Source of the DNA: Polytrichum commune
Lineage: Eukaryota; Streptophyta; Polytrichopsida; Polytrichales; Polytrichaceae
Length of the DNA stretch: 64,000 nt
Reading direction: 5' to 3'
Assembly: GCA_950295325.1 (NCBI GenBank)
Contig: OX485805.1
Location: 2,668,501-2,732,500 of the forward strand
Of the stretch, positions 1 through 10,573 are shown piece after piece. The position numbers and the translations under genes were made by a program. Each line of letters opens with the position of its first letter. The stretch's first letter is position 1. The notes below the pieces were generated by a model. It worked only from the letters and a program-made list of their open reading frames with translations. It did no database searches and had not been told where the DNA came from.

Positions 1-87
1 AACACAATTTGTATTTAAGTATAAAAAAAAACCGACATGCACAGCTCAGGCCAATAATAGACATAGCCCACACGAGCCCACATGACT

Positions 88-306
88 ACACTAAATATGA
101 CATTTAGTGTCACTTATTGTTTGGAATTACGCAATGCTATAACTGTTTAATGTACGCCTCATTTTCTACCAATGAAGGTCGAATTGGTTCTTTGGACATT
201 ACAGAACATCAACAAATTAATTGGTAAAAAATGGAGTTCATAAATAAAAAGACATAGGAATGTGTAATTCTGGATAGTGAGCGACACTAAACATCATATT
301 TAGTGT
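88..306. repeat. MITE-like family A, copy 1
   Basis: The segment starts and ends with short palindromes of the form ACACTAAATA..ATTTAGTGT (88-110 and 284-306). The same palindrome-bounded structure recurs at 4252-4630, 10195-10573 and 18856-19224. The internal words GGAATTACGCAATGCTATAA also occur near 13.68 kb. No coding capacity is seen. I infer a non-autonomous DNA transposon family; the target duplication is not clear. Confidence 0.5.
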
Positions 307-2839
307 AGTTCCTTTCGGTTCACGACACCCATCATGGGAGGTGTGGTACAAACCTGCCCCTCCCAATTTATCCTGCCAATGCATTGTCACTTCAATAATA
401 CGACACTCGATAATACAACACCTCGATTATACGATGCATTTCCCGTCGACCAACCTCTCTAGTGTAAATTTTATCCCCACAACACGACTTCGACGCTTGT
501 AATACGACGTTTTTGAGGCCCATTTGTCATATAACTAAGGTGATTAATGCATGCAGGTGGTGGGACCCACACTAAGGATTTGCCTTGGGAATGGGGAGTT
601 GTTCCAGTACAAAATGAAACAAAATTTGAAAAAAAAATGAATCATGATCATTGGTGGGTTAGCTTAACTTGATTGAAGTCATTTGTTTAAACCTTGGTTT
701 CAAAACAAATGTTGCACTTTTGAATCTTTGGGATTGGGTGGAGGTGGCTTACTTACCTTAATTGGTAGGTGCGAGTTGGTGAAGGTGTTTGAAGGGCAGA
801 GGTTTTGTTAATTAGGAAGCCTGCTGGTGGGGTTAGGGGAATTCATTCATGTGCATTAGAAGAGTCTATCAGTAGGTGCTAGAATTTTGGTAACATCTTT
901 GGTGGGGACAATTCCAGGTTAGAGTTTTGATGGTTAGGTGGTGTTGGGTATAATGACTCCTCTCTCGTCTTCATATTATGTTTAAATTTGGAGTTGGGAT
1001 AGGGGAGTGATAATTGCTGGTGATTCAAATGATTAGGTCATAATCTCTTGAATCTTGAGATTGATCAGTGGATTGTAGTTGCAAAAATCAATTTCTCAAC
1101 CTCTTTGTTAACCTTGAATGTTGTGATGGGAGGGTTGTGTTTAAGGCATGGTTAAGTTGGTGGATTTGAATGAAGAGCCAATGGAGGAGAATGGTGTGGA
1201 TGACTAGCTAACACCAATAGTCAAGCTTACTCAAGCCCGTGAGTATGCCTAATTACTATCAAATTTTATAGTGGACTATTCTTCATAGTTTTTAGTTGCA
1301 GATGTGATGAACATGAAACATTTTATGGATAAGATGTCAATTTCCAACATCAACAAACATCATCAGAAGACAATAGATTCTTGCTTTTGTAGTGTTGATA
1401 TCATCATGGGACTATTTTTTATTTTATTTTTAAACTCCGTGTTGTGTGCTGGTGTGAACATTTTCTTCAGTGTAAACTATTATATCATACATGCGTATCT
1501 TCAATGTGTATACAAATGACATTTTACATCAAAATAGGTTATTTTCTTAAAAAACCTTGATAATAGGACATTCGGATAATATCACACTTTCTTGCACAAC
1601 CAAACATGTCATATTAGAGGAAGAACACTAACTCCGAAATTACACTTCACCCATTTCCTCAAAATATATATGCTATACAAAGCAACCATAACTTTTCTTT
1701 TGCTAAGAATACATCTCAGCTGAACTTATAAATTCCTTAAGATTCAAAGTTGATTTTCCAAAGTGCACTCTCAAAGCTTATGGGGCTTAATGTACAACCC
1801 TTTACACATTAAATCTACAATCCCTCACCCGGCCTTAAAATCACACCTCAAAAGAAAATCATGGGTTGGTAACTTTTTTGGCTCTGCCCATAGGGAAGAG
1901 ACTACATGACGATGGATGAATTAGTATGATTTTTTATTTTTTATATTTAAAATAAAAAATAAAATTTACGGTGTATTGCATTGCATGTGAGAAGGGTTGA
2001 AATTGTGCAGCTCACAATGCACAACATGAATTACCCTCGTAGGATTTATGGGATGCTCATTTTGGCAGATTGACAATACTGGATAAGCTGCTTTGTTATC
2101 TTAATATGTCACAGTGAAATAAAAATTAAGATCTTATGTTAAATTAATGATATGAACATTTGAAAACACATGCAAGTGCTTTCAAAATTGGTGTTCAAAA
2201 CGCGATTACATATGTACATGTCTCATTAGAACATAACCAACCAACAACGATCACAAAGTTTATTTAGGGTTTACACATACAATTATGAAGCAATTTGTGT
2301 CATTGGTCAAGTTCAAGTGGTTAAAACCACTCAATACATAACATCTAATTTTTTTTTGTGCTCAAGACAGAAAGTCCAAATCTTGGTTCTACCCCAAAAT
2401 TGCAAACTATACAATTTGCCAAAAACATTCCAACTAACACTACCAAGGGTTTGATCGATTCATTAACTTACTTCAAACCACTCAGGCTTCATGCACATAT
2501 CTCTCCAACATTGTGCCCCATGAATTTATGACTACTGGAGGCAAGCTTGGATCAAGTCTCTCAAGTCATGCGAAACATGTGAGTCTAGGCACTTGTACAT
2601 CTTGCCTTGAGCGCATCTTTTGTGCGCGTCAAGGCGTCGTTGGCGAGCTTCGGCTCTTTGGAGTTGGGCTTGCTTGGCCGCCAAGCTTGGCATGGTAGGA
2701 GCGTGGGAGCGCTCTATGGGAATTGTGCTTCCATAGAATTCTTGCTCCGGAGCGGGATCCGCTGCTACCTCCGCCACCAACCGGAGGCATGGCAAGTATT
2801 CCTCTTTGTAGCTCATTTTGGTGCGATTTTAGGTGTGGT

Positions 2840-2960
2840 AGGGCGAGGCAAGTGTGGGCACAAGGATTGAACCCGAGATCTCGTGGGTTGTGAAGGTACG
2901 CGCCTTGCCGTCGCCTCTTGTCAGGAACCATGCTCAATATGCGAGCACTAACCCTTTTAA
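2840..2960 (-). repeat. Possible tRNA-derived SINE fragment
   Basis: Read on the minus strand, the segment has a B-box-like GGGTTCAATCC (2863-2873 on the plus strand as its complement). A weak A-box-like TAGTGCTCGCATATTG lies about 75 bases upstream. The spacing is larger than in a functional tRNA and no cloverleaf could be drawn, so a degenerate SINE is the better guess. Support is weak. Confidence 0.3.
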
Positions 2961-3494
2961 ACTTCAAAAGGAGTCCGAATCCGCTTCAGGGTACTCATCC
3001 GGCGATATGTGCGCGTGTGCATATGCGTGTATGTGTGCGGGGAATGACGGAGACGAAGGAGACGAAACAGGAGGCGACGAGCAAGGAGCTCCTGCAGGTG
3101 GGTGGAGCGAGAAAGCGACCCCATGAGCTTCTCCTGATTACCCTCGGTTGTTCGTGATTTTGATTTTCTAAATTCACAAGGAAAGCAGTTCAATGCATGA
3201 AGCGTATGATAGCGGCGTTTGAACCCTAAACCTTAAGTGTTGTGCTTCGCCACTCTGCGACACTCCCATAGTTTACGTCCAGAACAAGTTTATCTTCACT
3301 TCGGACAGGAATTTTTTGAGTTCGAATTTTGGCGGCATTGTATGTCCACATTGTTCAATCTCACCGCAACACATGTCTCTTTGAATACCGTTCTTAACTA
3401 CAGCGTTTTCCGTGTACCACTCAAATATAGGTTTCTGATTGACAAGAGTGACCACATAAGGCCCACATATTCTGACACTTAAATATTTGTGCAG

Positions 3495-3719
3495 GGCTTA
3501 GCTTTGGGAATTGCTGATCTCAACACCCCTGAAGCTCTTGCAGCAGCTTACAGACGGACTGCCCCCCAATTGCATGAGATGGATGTACACGAAGATTGCT
3601 CCGAAGATGATATCATGATAGTCAATATGGTTCTGATGATAGCACTCACAAAACAGCAACAAAAAGTAGGTGATATGAGAAGCTCCTGCGAACACAAAAT
3701 CAGAACTCTCTACAAGTAG
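3495..3719 (+). pseudogene. NOPCHAP1-like last exon, frameshifted duplicate
   Basis: After an acceptor (TTGTGCAG) the frame reads GLALGIADLNTPEALAAA, matching the last exon of the NOPCHAP1-like gene at 9449-9619. An 8-bp insertion after the CSEDD codons (around 3608-3615) shifts the frame, so the acidic tail SQYGSDDN seen in the other copy is lost and an unrelated tail runs to a stop at 3719. No upstream exon homologous to 8619-8810 is visible here, so this is an isolated exon copy, not a gene. Confidence 0.65.
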
Positions 3720-3729
3720 CAAATAGCAA

Positions 3730-4200
3730 GTGAAGGTTTGCGACTTGGGCGTTGCCAGATCGAAAGACGACACGCACACCACAATTGTAACTCCCAATGT
3801 TGGCACAACGAAGTACAGGGCGCCAGATTTGATGGTTTTCCCTCGAGATAATTATTGGAATACATCAGGACGTTTATGGAGTATGATAACCAGGATGTGG
3901 AATATGAATGAACAGAGCGACAATCAGGACTTACCGAGGTCAAGTTATTTCAGAGCCAATGTCTACGTACAGTTTTGCTCTCACCTGCAGTGAGGTACTC
4001 ACGGGGTGCGAGGTTTAGAACGGCATCGACAGGATGGCAGATGTTAAGGGAGAGACACAACAAGGAGCACGGCATCCTGTCCCGAAAGATTGTCCATAGT
4101 CTTGAAGAAATGCTGGGATCCAAATCCTGGGATCCGGCCTGACTTCTCAGAAATGTGTAAGGAGCTCAGATTTCTCAAGGCCATTCTCCTCATCGGTAAG
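3730..4200 (+). pseudogene. Protein kinase fragment (PNL-kinase-like), copy A
   Basis: Three pieces of a kinase domain are readable on the plus strand. The first is an activation-segment piece VCDLGVARSKDD..VGTTKYRAPDL, with DLG for DFG and APD for APE. The second is a subdomain IX-like piece, YSFALTCSEV, near 3972. The third is a subdomain XI piece, CWDPNPGIRPDFSEMCKEL, at 4103-4160. Stops and frame changes separate them. The pieces resemble the kinase of the NLR-type gene at 62-63.7 kb (WSFAMTCSEIL and CWVEDPLRRPTFSEICEKL), so they are probably relics of the same plant kinase family. The ATP-binding lobe is absent. Confidence 0.65.
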
Positions 4201-4251
4201 TTTGTTTCAACTTCGAAGGATTGCTTGCTTGATGGATTACATGCATGCACC

Positions 4252-4630
4252 ACACTAAATATTGTATTTAGTGTCACCAATTCTATTTGTCTTGCTCAAT
4301 AGCAATTGTAAACCGCCCGTGTAGCGTCACTAATACCAAATGTATACCCAACATTATTTGTCATTCCTTGTAAAAGATTTTGGGCATTACAGATTTACAA
4401 TGGTGCAATTACTTTCACTTATTAAGTGAATTTTCATCCAAATTTGAATCGTCCATGACAATAATTTATTACAGGGATACTAGGATGCAGAATGTACCGA
4501 CATGTAAGTATTTAATCACATGAACATGAATTGAATTGACGGTACTTGTAAATTTATTCAGAGAAAGTGTCATTAAACAAGTTACCAGTCACATAAAATA
4601 CCAGATGACTCTGAATACAATATTTAGTGT
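4252..4630. repeat. MITE-like family A, copy 2
   Basis: It begins with the palindrome ACACTAAATATTGTATTTAG and ends with a related one (AATACAATATTTAGTGT). It lies inside segmental duplication A and is therefore duplicated with it at 10195-10573. The interior (CACCAATTCTA..TTTGTCATTCCTTGTA) is also recognisable in the copy at 18856-19224. No coding capacity is seen. Confidence 0.55.
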
Positions 4631-5132
4631 AGTTCTAATGAGTCAAGTCCAGATAGGGGACTGACGTACTGAGCATCTATGCATCTTTGCAGCCTTAGTT
4701 GAGAAGGACCCCAAATCCCAAAGACCAGAATGTAAAAAGGCCAGTGCTGCTCTCATGACTTATTCCATTCTCTGCTTGATAAATGTCATTTTTATATGGT
4801 CATATCTCACAACTACACGAGATACATTGGGCAATGTGAGTACTCACAATCCAATATTCACATGATAGGCTCATTCTATCAATATCCCAGCAGTAGAATT
4901 GATTCCTTTTATTCAAAATTGGGCCACTTGGGCTTTTAACGATTGACAGATGACATGACTTGACAGTGGAATTCATCAACACTTCCAGGGAATTGCAAAC
5001 GGTTCAACAGGCCCTTCGATGGGATCCTGGATGTAATTGTAGGAGTTAAATTTAGAATAACAAAGAGCTTAGGAATGTTAGGAGTCCAGTGGATACAATT
5101 GATCTGTCTGATGTCATTTTCAGGACCACTTA

Positions 5133-6253
5133 TGAATGAGGATGAACATTATGTCACATTGTCATGTGACAGAGCCAACCAAAATTCCAACCAAGCCAAT
5201 ATTATCTGACAAAGACACTATAATATTTCTTTACTGTGATTCTGTGGCCATTCAAAACATTACAAGTGCTCATAATTATAATATTGTAACTGGCGTAATG
5301 AGCGCTGAGGAAACAAGTTCGACATTATTAGAACATGAATCAACTAACCTAAATAAACATCCATTGCATATAACTCATTGCACGTGGTGTTGTTGAAATT
5401 TCATCCACCCATTTCAATAGGAAACAAAAATATGTTGCTGTTGAATCTCTTGATTACAATACTTTGGCAAATATCACAAGGACAACTTCCGAATATGGTA
5501 AATCTACTGCACGGAGCCTACTGTCATAACTTAGAGCACTACCATCACTAGAGACAACCCTTAATTCTAAACACTTGGCACACAAAGTGTATCTTGGGAA
5601 TGGTCCTAACCTACAGTACATATATAACATTGTTTGATATATGTATTAATACAAAACTGTGTACTAAATTATGTTTGAGTTCACAACAGAATATGGAAGG
5701 GGCAACTTTGAATGAATACTAATGTACAATTTTATCTGGGATGGACCAATACATTTTCTGCATCTGGACCTATTCAAAGATTATAGAAGCCCTTGAGGAT
5801 GGACTTGATATAGTGAGTGAAAGACTGTGGCGAAGTTTTATGAGACCCCCACATAGCACTCAATAACAAATAGGGAAGCCAAAAGTAGAATCCGCAGAGG
5901 ACCACGGTTTTAAGAGGCACCAGCTACAGCCCACATGGGTTAACTAACGACAGTCATAGTTGAGGTCCAGGGCGACAAAAGAGAAAAATCAGAACAGAGG
6001 GAAAAAATGTGGAGCCTGGAAGTGTATGATTGTACAGTAAATATTGACTACAGGGAACCCAACCCAAAAAGAAGGAAAAAGAAAAACATAAACGGAGTCA
6101 AGTAACAATCCTCACACTCACCGCGGGCTAGTAGCAGTAGGTGTTATGACTCGGTCGAGTTTTGGTTTCCAGACAATTTGAGCTCAGATATCCTTTCTTG
6201 CGCCACTCTACACACGTCTTTGAACTCCTCGTCCGCATTCTTCGAGCAGAAGG
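5133..6253. other. Intergenic, nothing recognised
   Basis: AT-rich sequence with only short chance open frames. No repeat, RNA gene or exon was recognised. Confidence 0.55.
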
Positions 6254-6446
6254 TTACTCTTGTGAGAAATCTGCCTTTCCCGCCTTCAATGAGCTTTGCA
6301 GGAGTCCCAAGTATTGGTTGATTTCGTGGCGGTCCAAGCCTTGTAAGAAAAATGGAAGAAGTCGTCCATGCGTCTCTTCCATCACAGCAAGGCACTGGAT
6401 TACAAGCTCCTCTTGCTTTCTTGTTTTCAAGACCCGCAGCATTTAG
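6254..6446 (-). CDS. Possible terminal exon, unknown protein
   Basis: On the minus strand a 62-codon open frame (MLRVLKTRKQEELV to AGKADFSQE, stop at 6254) follows a good acceptor-like CCTATCGCAG. Its composition (helical, charged, with a CLAVMEETHGRLLPFFLQG core) looks protein-like. I do not recognise the family, and no upstream exon was found. It may be a terminal exon, an exon relic or chance. A longer overlapping frame in another register (6144-6614) begins in low-complexity Lys-Ser repeats and is less convincing. Confidence 0.25.
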
Positions 6447-6574
6447 CTGCGATAGGCAGCAGAACCCTCTCTTGTTCGTGATAGTGTTCAACACTATTCT
6501 CCTGCGAACCATCATAAGATGAGGCACATCAATAACCCAAATTTCCAGACCTAGAGTTTCCCAACCTGATATTT

Positions 6575-6788
6575 TACTTTTACTTTTACTTTTACTTTTA
6601 AGGTTACATGGCAATAAATAAGAGCAGTGGACACCATTAGATCGTTCTCTCGAGCTTCCTCCGACTTCGTCCTCTCAAGTTACTATTACTTTTACTTTTA
6701 CTTTTAAGGTTACATGGCAATAAATAAGAGCAGTGGACACCATTAGATCATTCTCTCGAGCTTCCTCCGACTTCGTCCTCTCAAGTTC
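6575..6788. repeat. 106-bp tandem duplication upstream of the kinase gene
   Basis: A unit of about 106 bp occurs twice head to tail. It consists of a TTACTTTTACTTTTA run followed by AAGGTTACATGGCAATAAAT and ending in CTTCCTCCGACTTCGTCCTC. Corresponding points lie at 6601 and 6707. The copies are almost identical, differing at one clear base (GATCGTTC against GATCATTC), so the duplication is recent. It lies 300-500 bp before the kinase start codon. Confidence 0.85.
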
Positions 6789-6865
6789 CTTTTCTGGAGT
6801 TTATTCTTGAGCGGTGCGAGGTTTGTGGGCATAAGCGGGCGAGAGCCTAGGGTCTCTGAATCCAA

Positions 6866-6960
6866 CCGATTACATGTTTCGGGATTTTTTGAATTCTATA
6901 AACTCCTGAAATAATTGGGAAATCTTGAACTTTAACCGGTTATTTCTCAAACTCGACCGC
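6866..6960 (-). repeat. Dispersed repeat C, copy 1 (minus orientation)
   Basis: The reverse complement shares an ordered set of words (AACCGGTT, TATAGAAT, GTAATCGGTTGGATT) with 20272-20470 and 29958-30145. It looks like a shorter, diverged copy of an old dispersed repeat. No termini or target duplication were found. Confidence 0.4.
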
Positions 6961-6965
6961 TTCAT

Positions 6966-7087
6966 CTATAAGCAGCAGCTGGATCTCCCCATACACTGCC
7001 CGAGTCTATTCTCTCTTGCTCATCCTCTCGAGAGTAATTCGACTTCATTTTCTTGGACTCATCAAGTTTTAATCTGTTTGAAAAAAA
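6966..7087 (+). promoter_or_regulatory. Probable core promoter and leader of kinase gene
   Basis: A TATA-like CTATAAG at 6966-6972 is followed by a pyrimidine-rich leader (CTATTCTCTCTTGCTC and similar) and an A-rich run ending in AAAAAAAATGGCT, a favourable plant start context. Transcription start is inferred from spacing only. Confidence 0.35.
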
Positions 7088-8035
7088 ATGGCTCAATTAT
7101 ATGTAGCGCCCACCGGCTTGCCCTCGTTCGTTCGAAGAGCTTCTTTATTTCCAGAACTAGACACTGGAAAAGTGGAGGACCAATTCCGCATTGAGAAGTT
7201 TTTGGGGAGTGGATTCTCCTCCAGTGTATACAAAGTCTATGACAAGGTCACAAACCTCCCATATGCATGCAAAATGCTATCGAAATATAACAAAAACTTC
7301 AATGAGGAGGATGTGCGAAAGGAAGTTCAGATTATGCTAAGATTAAGTGGCCAACTCAATGTCGTCAACCTTCGCGGTATCTTTGAGAACTCCGACTATG
7401 TCTTCCTTGTTATGGACTTGTGTTTGGGAGGAGACTTGTTCGACTTCATTGCTCTGCAACATCCCTCGGGTTGCTCCGAACAATTAGTGGCGCATGTGAT
7501 GCTTCAAGTCATGACTGCCCTTCAATGTTGCCATGCGGCCGGAGTCATGCATGGTGATGTCAAGCCTGAGAATATCATGCTCTGTGAAAGTAGCACAAAT
7601 GACCCACTTGTGAAGCTCATCGATTTTGGGTTGTCGAAGATCACCGAAGGTGAGAGGGTGACTACAATTGCCGGCACCCCATGCTACATGGCCCCTGAAG
7701 TCCTCCAACAAAGCTATGGTTGTGAATCTGACATATGGAGTGCGGGATGCATCATGTACATGCTCTTCACTGGCGGACTACCTTTCGATCTTGAAGAAGT
7801 CGATATCTTCTCGAAGAGCGCACGAAGGAAACAACTTTGTGCATATCAACAATTCGAGAAGGAGTTCCCATCTTCTGGAGCATGCAAATCCATGTCAGAA
7901 AGTGCAAGAGATGTGCTTTTTAAAATGTTAGCAGTGAATCCATCGGTACGATTGACGGCTGATGAGTTTTTCCAACATCCATGGGCGGTGCAACATATGA
8001 CACAACTCCAAAGAGTAGATGTTGAAGAGAAATGA
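7088..8035 (+). CDS. Ser/Thr kinase, CDPK/PPCK-like, non-RD (HGD)
   Basis: Single-exon gene of 315 residues, essentially one kinase domain (about 33-302) with a short N-terminus and no EF-hands. Visible elements: glycine loop LGSGFSSSV (39-47), ATP-binding Lys62 in YACK, helix-C Glu79, catalytic loop HGDVKPEN (155-162), DFG 179-181, activation segment TIAGTPCYMAPE (to 204) and DIWSAG. Length and layout resemble phosphoenolpyruvate carboxylase kinase or a stripped calcium-dependent kinase. The substrate is unknown. The Arg of HRD is Gly156, so activation-loop phosphorylation probably does not switch it on in the usual way; all other catalytic residues are kept, so activity is expected. The start was chosen for its A-rich context and the absence of an earlier in-frame ATG. 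It is a gene in isolation, with a recent tandem duplication just upstream. Confidence 0.85.
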   Translation: MAQLYVAPTGLPSFVRRASLFPELDTGKVEDQFRIEKFLGSGFSSSVYKVYDKVTNLPYACKMLSKYNKNFNEEDVRKEVQIMLRLSGQLNVVNLRGIFENSDYVFLVMDLCLGGDLFDFIALQHPSGCSEQLVAHVMLQVMTALQCCHAAGVMHGDVKPENIMLCESSTNDPLVKLIDFGLSKITEGERVTTIAGTPCYMAPEVLQQSYGCESDIWSAGCIMYMLFTGGLPFDLEEVDIFSKSARRKQLCAYQQFEKEFPSSGACKSMSESARDVLFKMLAVNPSVRLTADEFFQHPWAVQHMTQLQRVDVEEK

Positions 8036-8296
8036 AAATTTAATAAGGAAGGATGTACCTCAAAAAGAGGATGCATCTCATGTTGTATAGCTGTGTTTAG
8101 AATAGACGAACTGAGTGCCCAAATGCACTTGAGAGATGCGACTCAAAAGAGGACGCATATTTTATGATTTATGTCACAATAACTTTGAATGCACCTCAAC
8201 GAGGAATCAAAAATTGTAACTTGTCTACACAATACAATCGAATGCACAATTTATGCACATATATAAGAGTCATTCCCCACATGTTCAGCAACTCCA

Positions 8297-8302
8297 AATA
8301 AA
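8297..8302 (+). terminator. Possible poly(A) signal of kinase gene
   Basis: An AATAAA about 260 bases after the kinase stop codon, in AT-rich DNA. It is the best candidate 3'-end signal before the next exon at 8619. Cleavage site unknown. Confidence 0.35.
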
Positions 8303-8618
8303 ACATAAACATCTAATTTCTTTGGTGGATTGATGACATACATACATGTTCAAGAGTTCCCATGATGGTTCAAGCATCTGACCATGTTGAAGCTTCTGAT
8401 ATGTTAAAACATCAAATTACAATTCTTGTTACGATATCTTGCTGAAAACCATAGCATGACTCAATCATGAACACTTTGGTGGATTCCAAAGTAAGACATC
8501 AAACTGTCATTCTGCATTTCTACCTACTGTGGATTTCAGGGAAGAGGCAGAGTACACAGAGGATTGAAAAACTCAAGTCAAATTTTAATTGAATAGCATA
8601 TAAATGGGTCTTAAGTAG

Positions 8619-9619
8619 GATTCTGTGTGTTCTGTTAATTCCGAGTTTTGTTCTGATGATTTTGCGGCAGCAGTGCTGGATCGGGCGAGAGCATTTCTTC
8701 CCATCATGGATGAAGCGAATCGAAAGCTGATGGCTGGCATTGAGAAGGGACAACAGGAGTTCGACATAGAAGCAGTGATTGCGAATGGTGCAGCAGCACA
8801 CATAGAGATGGTATTTGCAACAAAACTCTGCTTTCTTCCTCCAATACTTATTGTTGCCATCTTTTGCGTCGCAAAAATTTCAGGCACCCTTATGTTTGTC
8901 TACGATTGAGATCCCTTGCCAATTCTGCATTTAAAATTTCTGCAGTGGCTACAAAGGACCTATCCTTCAGCTCGAGTGGTAATTGAGCTAAGCGGTCCTA
9001 TGGTGAGCACTTCCAACTCCAGAGACGTTTCTGACTCTTGTCTTGGCTTGGGAATTGTCTCATCTCGTTGGCAATTGTGAATGACAAAGATTGTCATTTC
9101 AAGTTCAAGAAACGGAATCTCAAAAGTCCATAGCGAAGGTTTTCATTCTCTTAAGAATCGTATAGGCCCTCTCAATTGTGTTCAGCGGTGAACCTAGACC
9201 GGATATTATAATTCATACACATACTCCAATCTCATCAGCCTAACATGTGTCTTTCCGGTGTCCGCCCTCTGGGGAGCCTTGACTGGTTAATATATATGTG
9301 CACATTGCTCAATCTCATCGTAACACATGTCTCTTTGGTTTCCGTTCTTAACTACAACCTTTGCCGTGTACCACTCAAATATAGGTTTCTGATTGACAAG
9401 AGTGACCACATAAGGCCCACATATTCTGACACTCAAATATTTGTGCAGGGCTTAGCTTTGGGAATTGCTGATCTCAACACCCCTGAAGCTCTTGCAGCAG
9501 CTGAGCGAGCAACTGCCGCCCAAATGCATGAGATAAATGTACACGAAGATTGCTCCGAAGATGATAGTCAATATGGTTCTGATGATAACACTCGCAAAAC
9601 AGCAACAAAAAGTAGGTGA
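8619..9619 (+). CDS. NOPCHAP1-like protein, 3' exons (8619..8810, 9449..9619)
   Basis: Two exons can be joined. The first (about 8619-8810) opens after a TAG that can serve as acceptor and reads SDDFAAAVLDRARAFLPIMD, then ANRKLMAGIEKGQQEFDIEA..HIEM, ending at a GT donor. The second starts after TTGTGCAG at 9449 and reads GLALGIADLNTPEALAAAE, ending in an acidic tail (HEDCSEDDSQYGSDD) and a stop at 9617-9619. The VLDRxRxFLPxMxxANxKL core followed by FDIE and xIEM matches, from memory, the small NOPCHAP1 (C12orf45) family, cofactors that load NOP58 onto R2TP during box C/D snoRNP assembly. The N-terminal exon was not found, so the gene is partial as annotated or already truncated. The second exon lies inside the duplicated segment whose other copy is at 3.5 kb. 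Confidence 0.55.
8950..9110 (+). repeat. Possible SINE in the NOPCHAP1-like intron
   Basis: CTTCAGCTCGAGTGGTAATTG resembles a tRNA A-box (..AGCTC.GT.GGTA..GAGC), and a degenerate B-box-like GACGTTTCTGACTC follows some 70 bases later. The segment lies wholly inside the intron. No target duplication or tail was confirmed. Confidence 0.3.
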
Positions 9620-9675
9620 TATGAGAAGCTCCTGCAAACACAAAATCAGAACTCTCTACAAGTAGCAAATAGCAA

Positions 9676-10143
9676 GTGAAGGTTTGCGACTTGGGCGTTG
9701 CCAGATCGAAAGACGACACGCACACCACAATTGTAACTCCCAATTAATGTTGCCACAACGAAGTACAGGGTGCCAGATTTGATGGTTTTCCCTCGAGATA
9801 ATTATTGGAATACATCAGGACGTTTATGGAGTATGATAACCAGGATGTGGAATATGAATGAGCAGAGCGACAATCAGGATTTACCGAGGTCAAGTTATTT
9901 CAGAGCCAATGTCTACGTACAGTTTTGCTCTCACCTGCAGTGAGGTGGGTGCGAGGTTTAGAACGGCATCGACAGGATGGCAGATGTTAAGGGAGAGACA
10001 CAACAAGGAGCACGGCATCCTGTCCCGAAAGATTGTCCATTGTCTTGAAGAAATGTTGGGATCCAAATCCTGGGATCTGGCCTGACTTCTCAGAAATGTG
10101 TAAGGAGCTCAGATTTCTCAAGGCCATTCTCCTCATAGGTAAG
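9676..10143 (+). pseudogene. Protein kinase fragment, copy B
   Basis: Counterpart of the debris at 3730-4200. VCDLGVARSKDDTHTT, YSFALTCSEV and CWDPNPGIWPDFSEMCKEL are readable, but a 4-bp insertion near 9746 breaks the activation segment. A short deletion near 9944 changes the frame after SFALTCSEV, and Arg to Trp has occurred in the otherwise invariant RPDFSE motif. It is non-functional as a kinase. Confidence 0.65.
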
Positions 10144-10194
10144 TTTGTTTCAACTTCGAAGGATTGCTTGCTTGATGGATTACATGCATGCACT

Positions 10195-10573
10195 ACACTA
10201 AATATTGTATTTAGTGTCACCAATTCTATTTGTCTTGCTCAATAGCAATTGTAAACCGCCTGTGTAGCGTCACTAATACCAAATGTAGACCCAACATTGT
10301 TTGTCATTTCTTGTAAAAGATTTTGGGCATTACAGATTTACAATGGTGCAATTACTTTCACTTATTAAGTGAATTTTCATCCAAATTTGAATCGTCCATG
10401 ACAATAATTTATTATAGAAATACCAGGATGCAGAATGTACCAACATGTAAGTATTTAATCACATGAATATAAATTGAAATGACGGTACTTGTAAAGCTAT
10501 TCATAAAATGTGTCATTAGAAAAATTACCAGTCACATAGAATACCGTAGGACTCTAAATACAATATTTAGTGT
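10195..10573. repeat. MITE-like family A, copy 3
   Basis: Duplicate of the copy at 4252-4630, carried inside segmental duplication B, with the same palindromic ends. Confidence 0.55.

Larger units (their letters stand above)
1..3339. other. Intergenic, no gene recognised
   Basis: This stretch holds no coding region that I can support. Short open frames between about 2.5 and 3.2 kb lie in a locally GC-richer block, overlap each other on both strands and show no recognisable domain, so they are not called. Identifiable contents are one MITE-like copy near the left end and a possible tRNA-derived SINE near 2.9 kb, listed separately. Confidence 0.6.
3340..5132 (+). repeat. Segmental duplication, copy A
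   Basis: This 1.8-kb segment is repeated in the same orientation at 9294-11087, with near-identity over most of its length. It contains the last exon of a NOPCHAP1-like gene, kinase-derived exon debris and a family A MITE. The copies carry different lesions. Copy A has an 8-bp insertion in the NOPCHAP1-like exon (about 3610). Copy B instead has a 4-bp insertion near 9746 and loses a few bases near 9944. Both therefore derive from a less damaged ancestor. Confidence 0.8.

Noticed and set aside
2513-3193. Cluster of overlapping frames on both strands
   Set aside because: Mutually overlapping, no domain, low-complexity His-Thr and Cys-Ala runs from GT-rich DNA.
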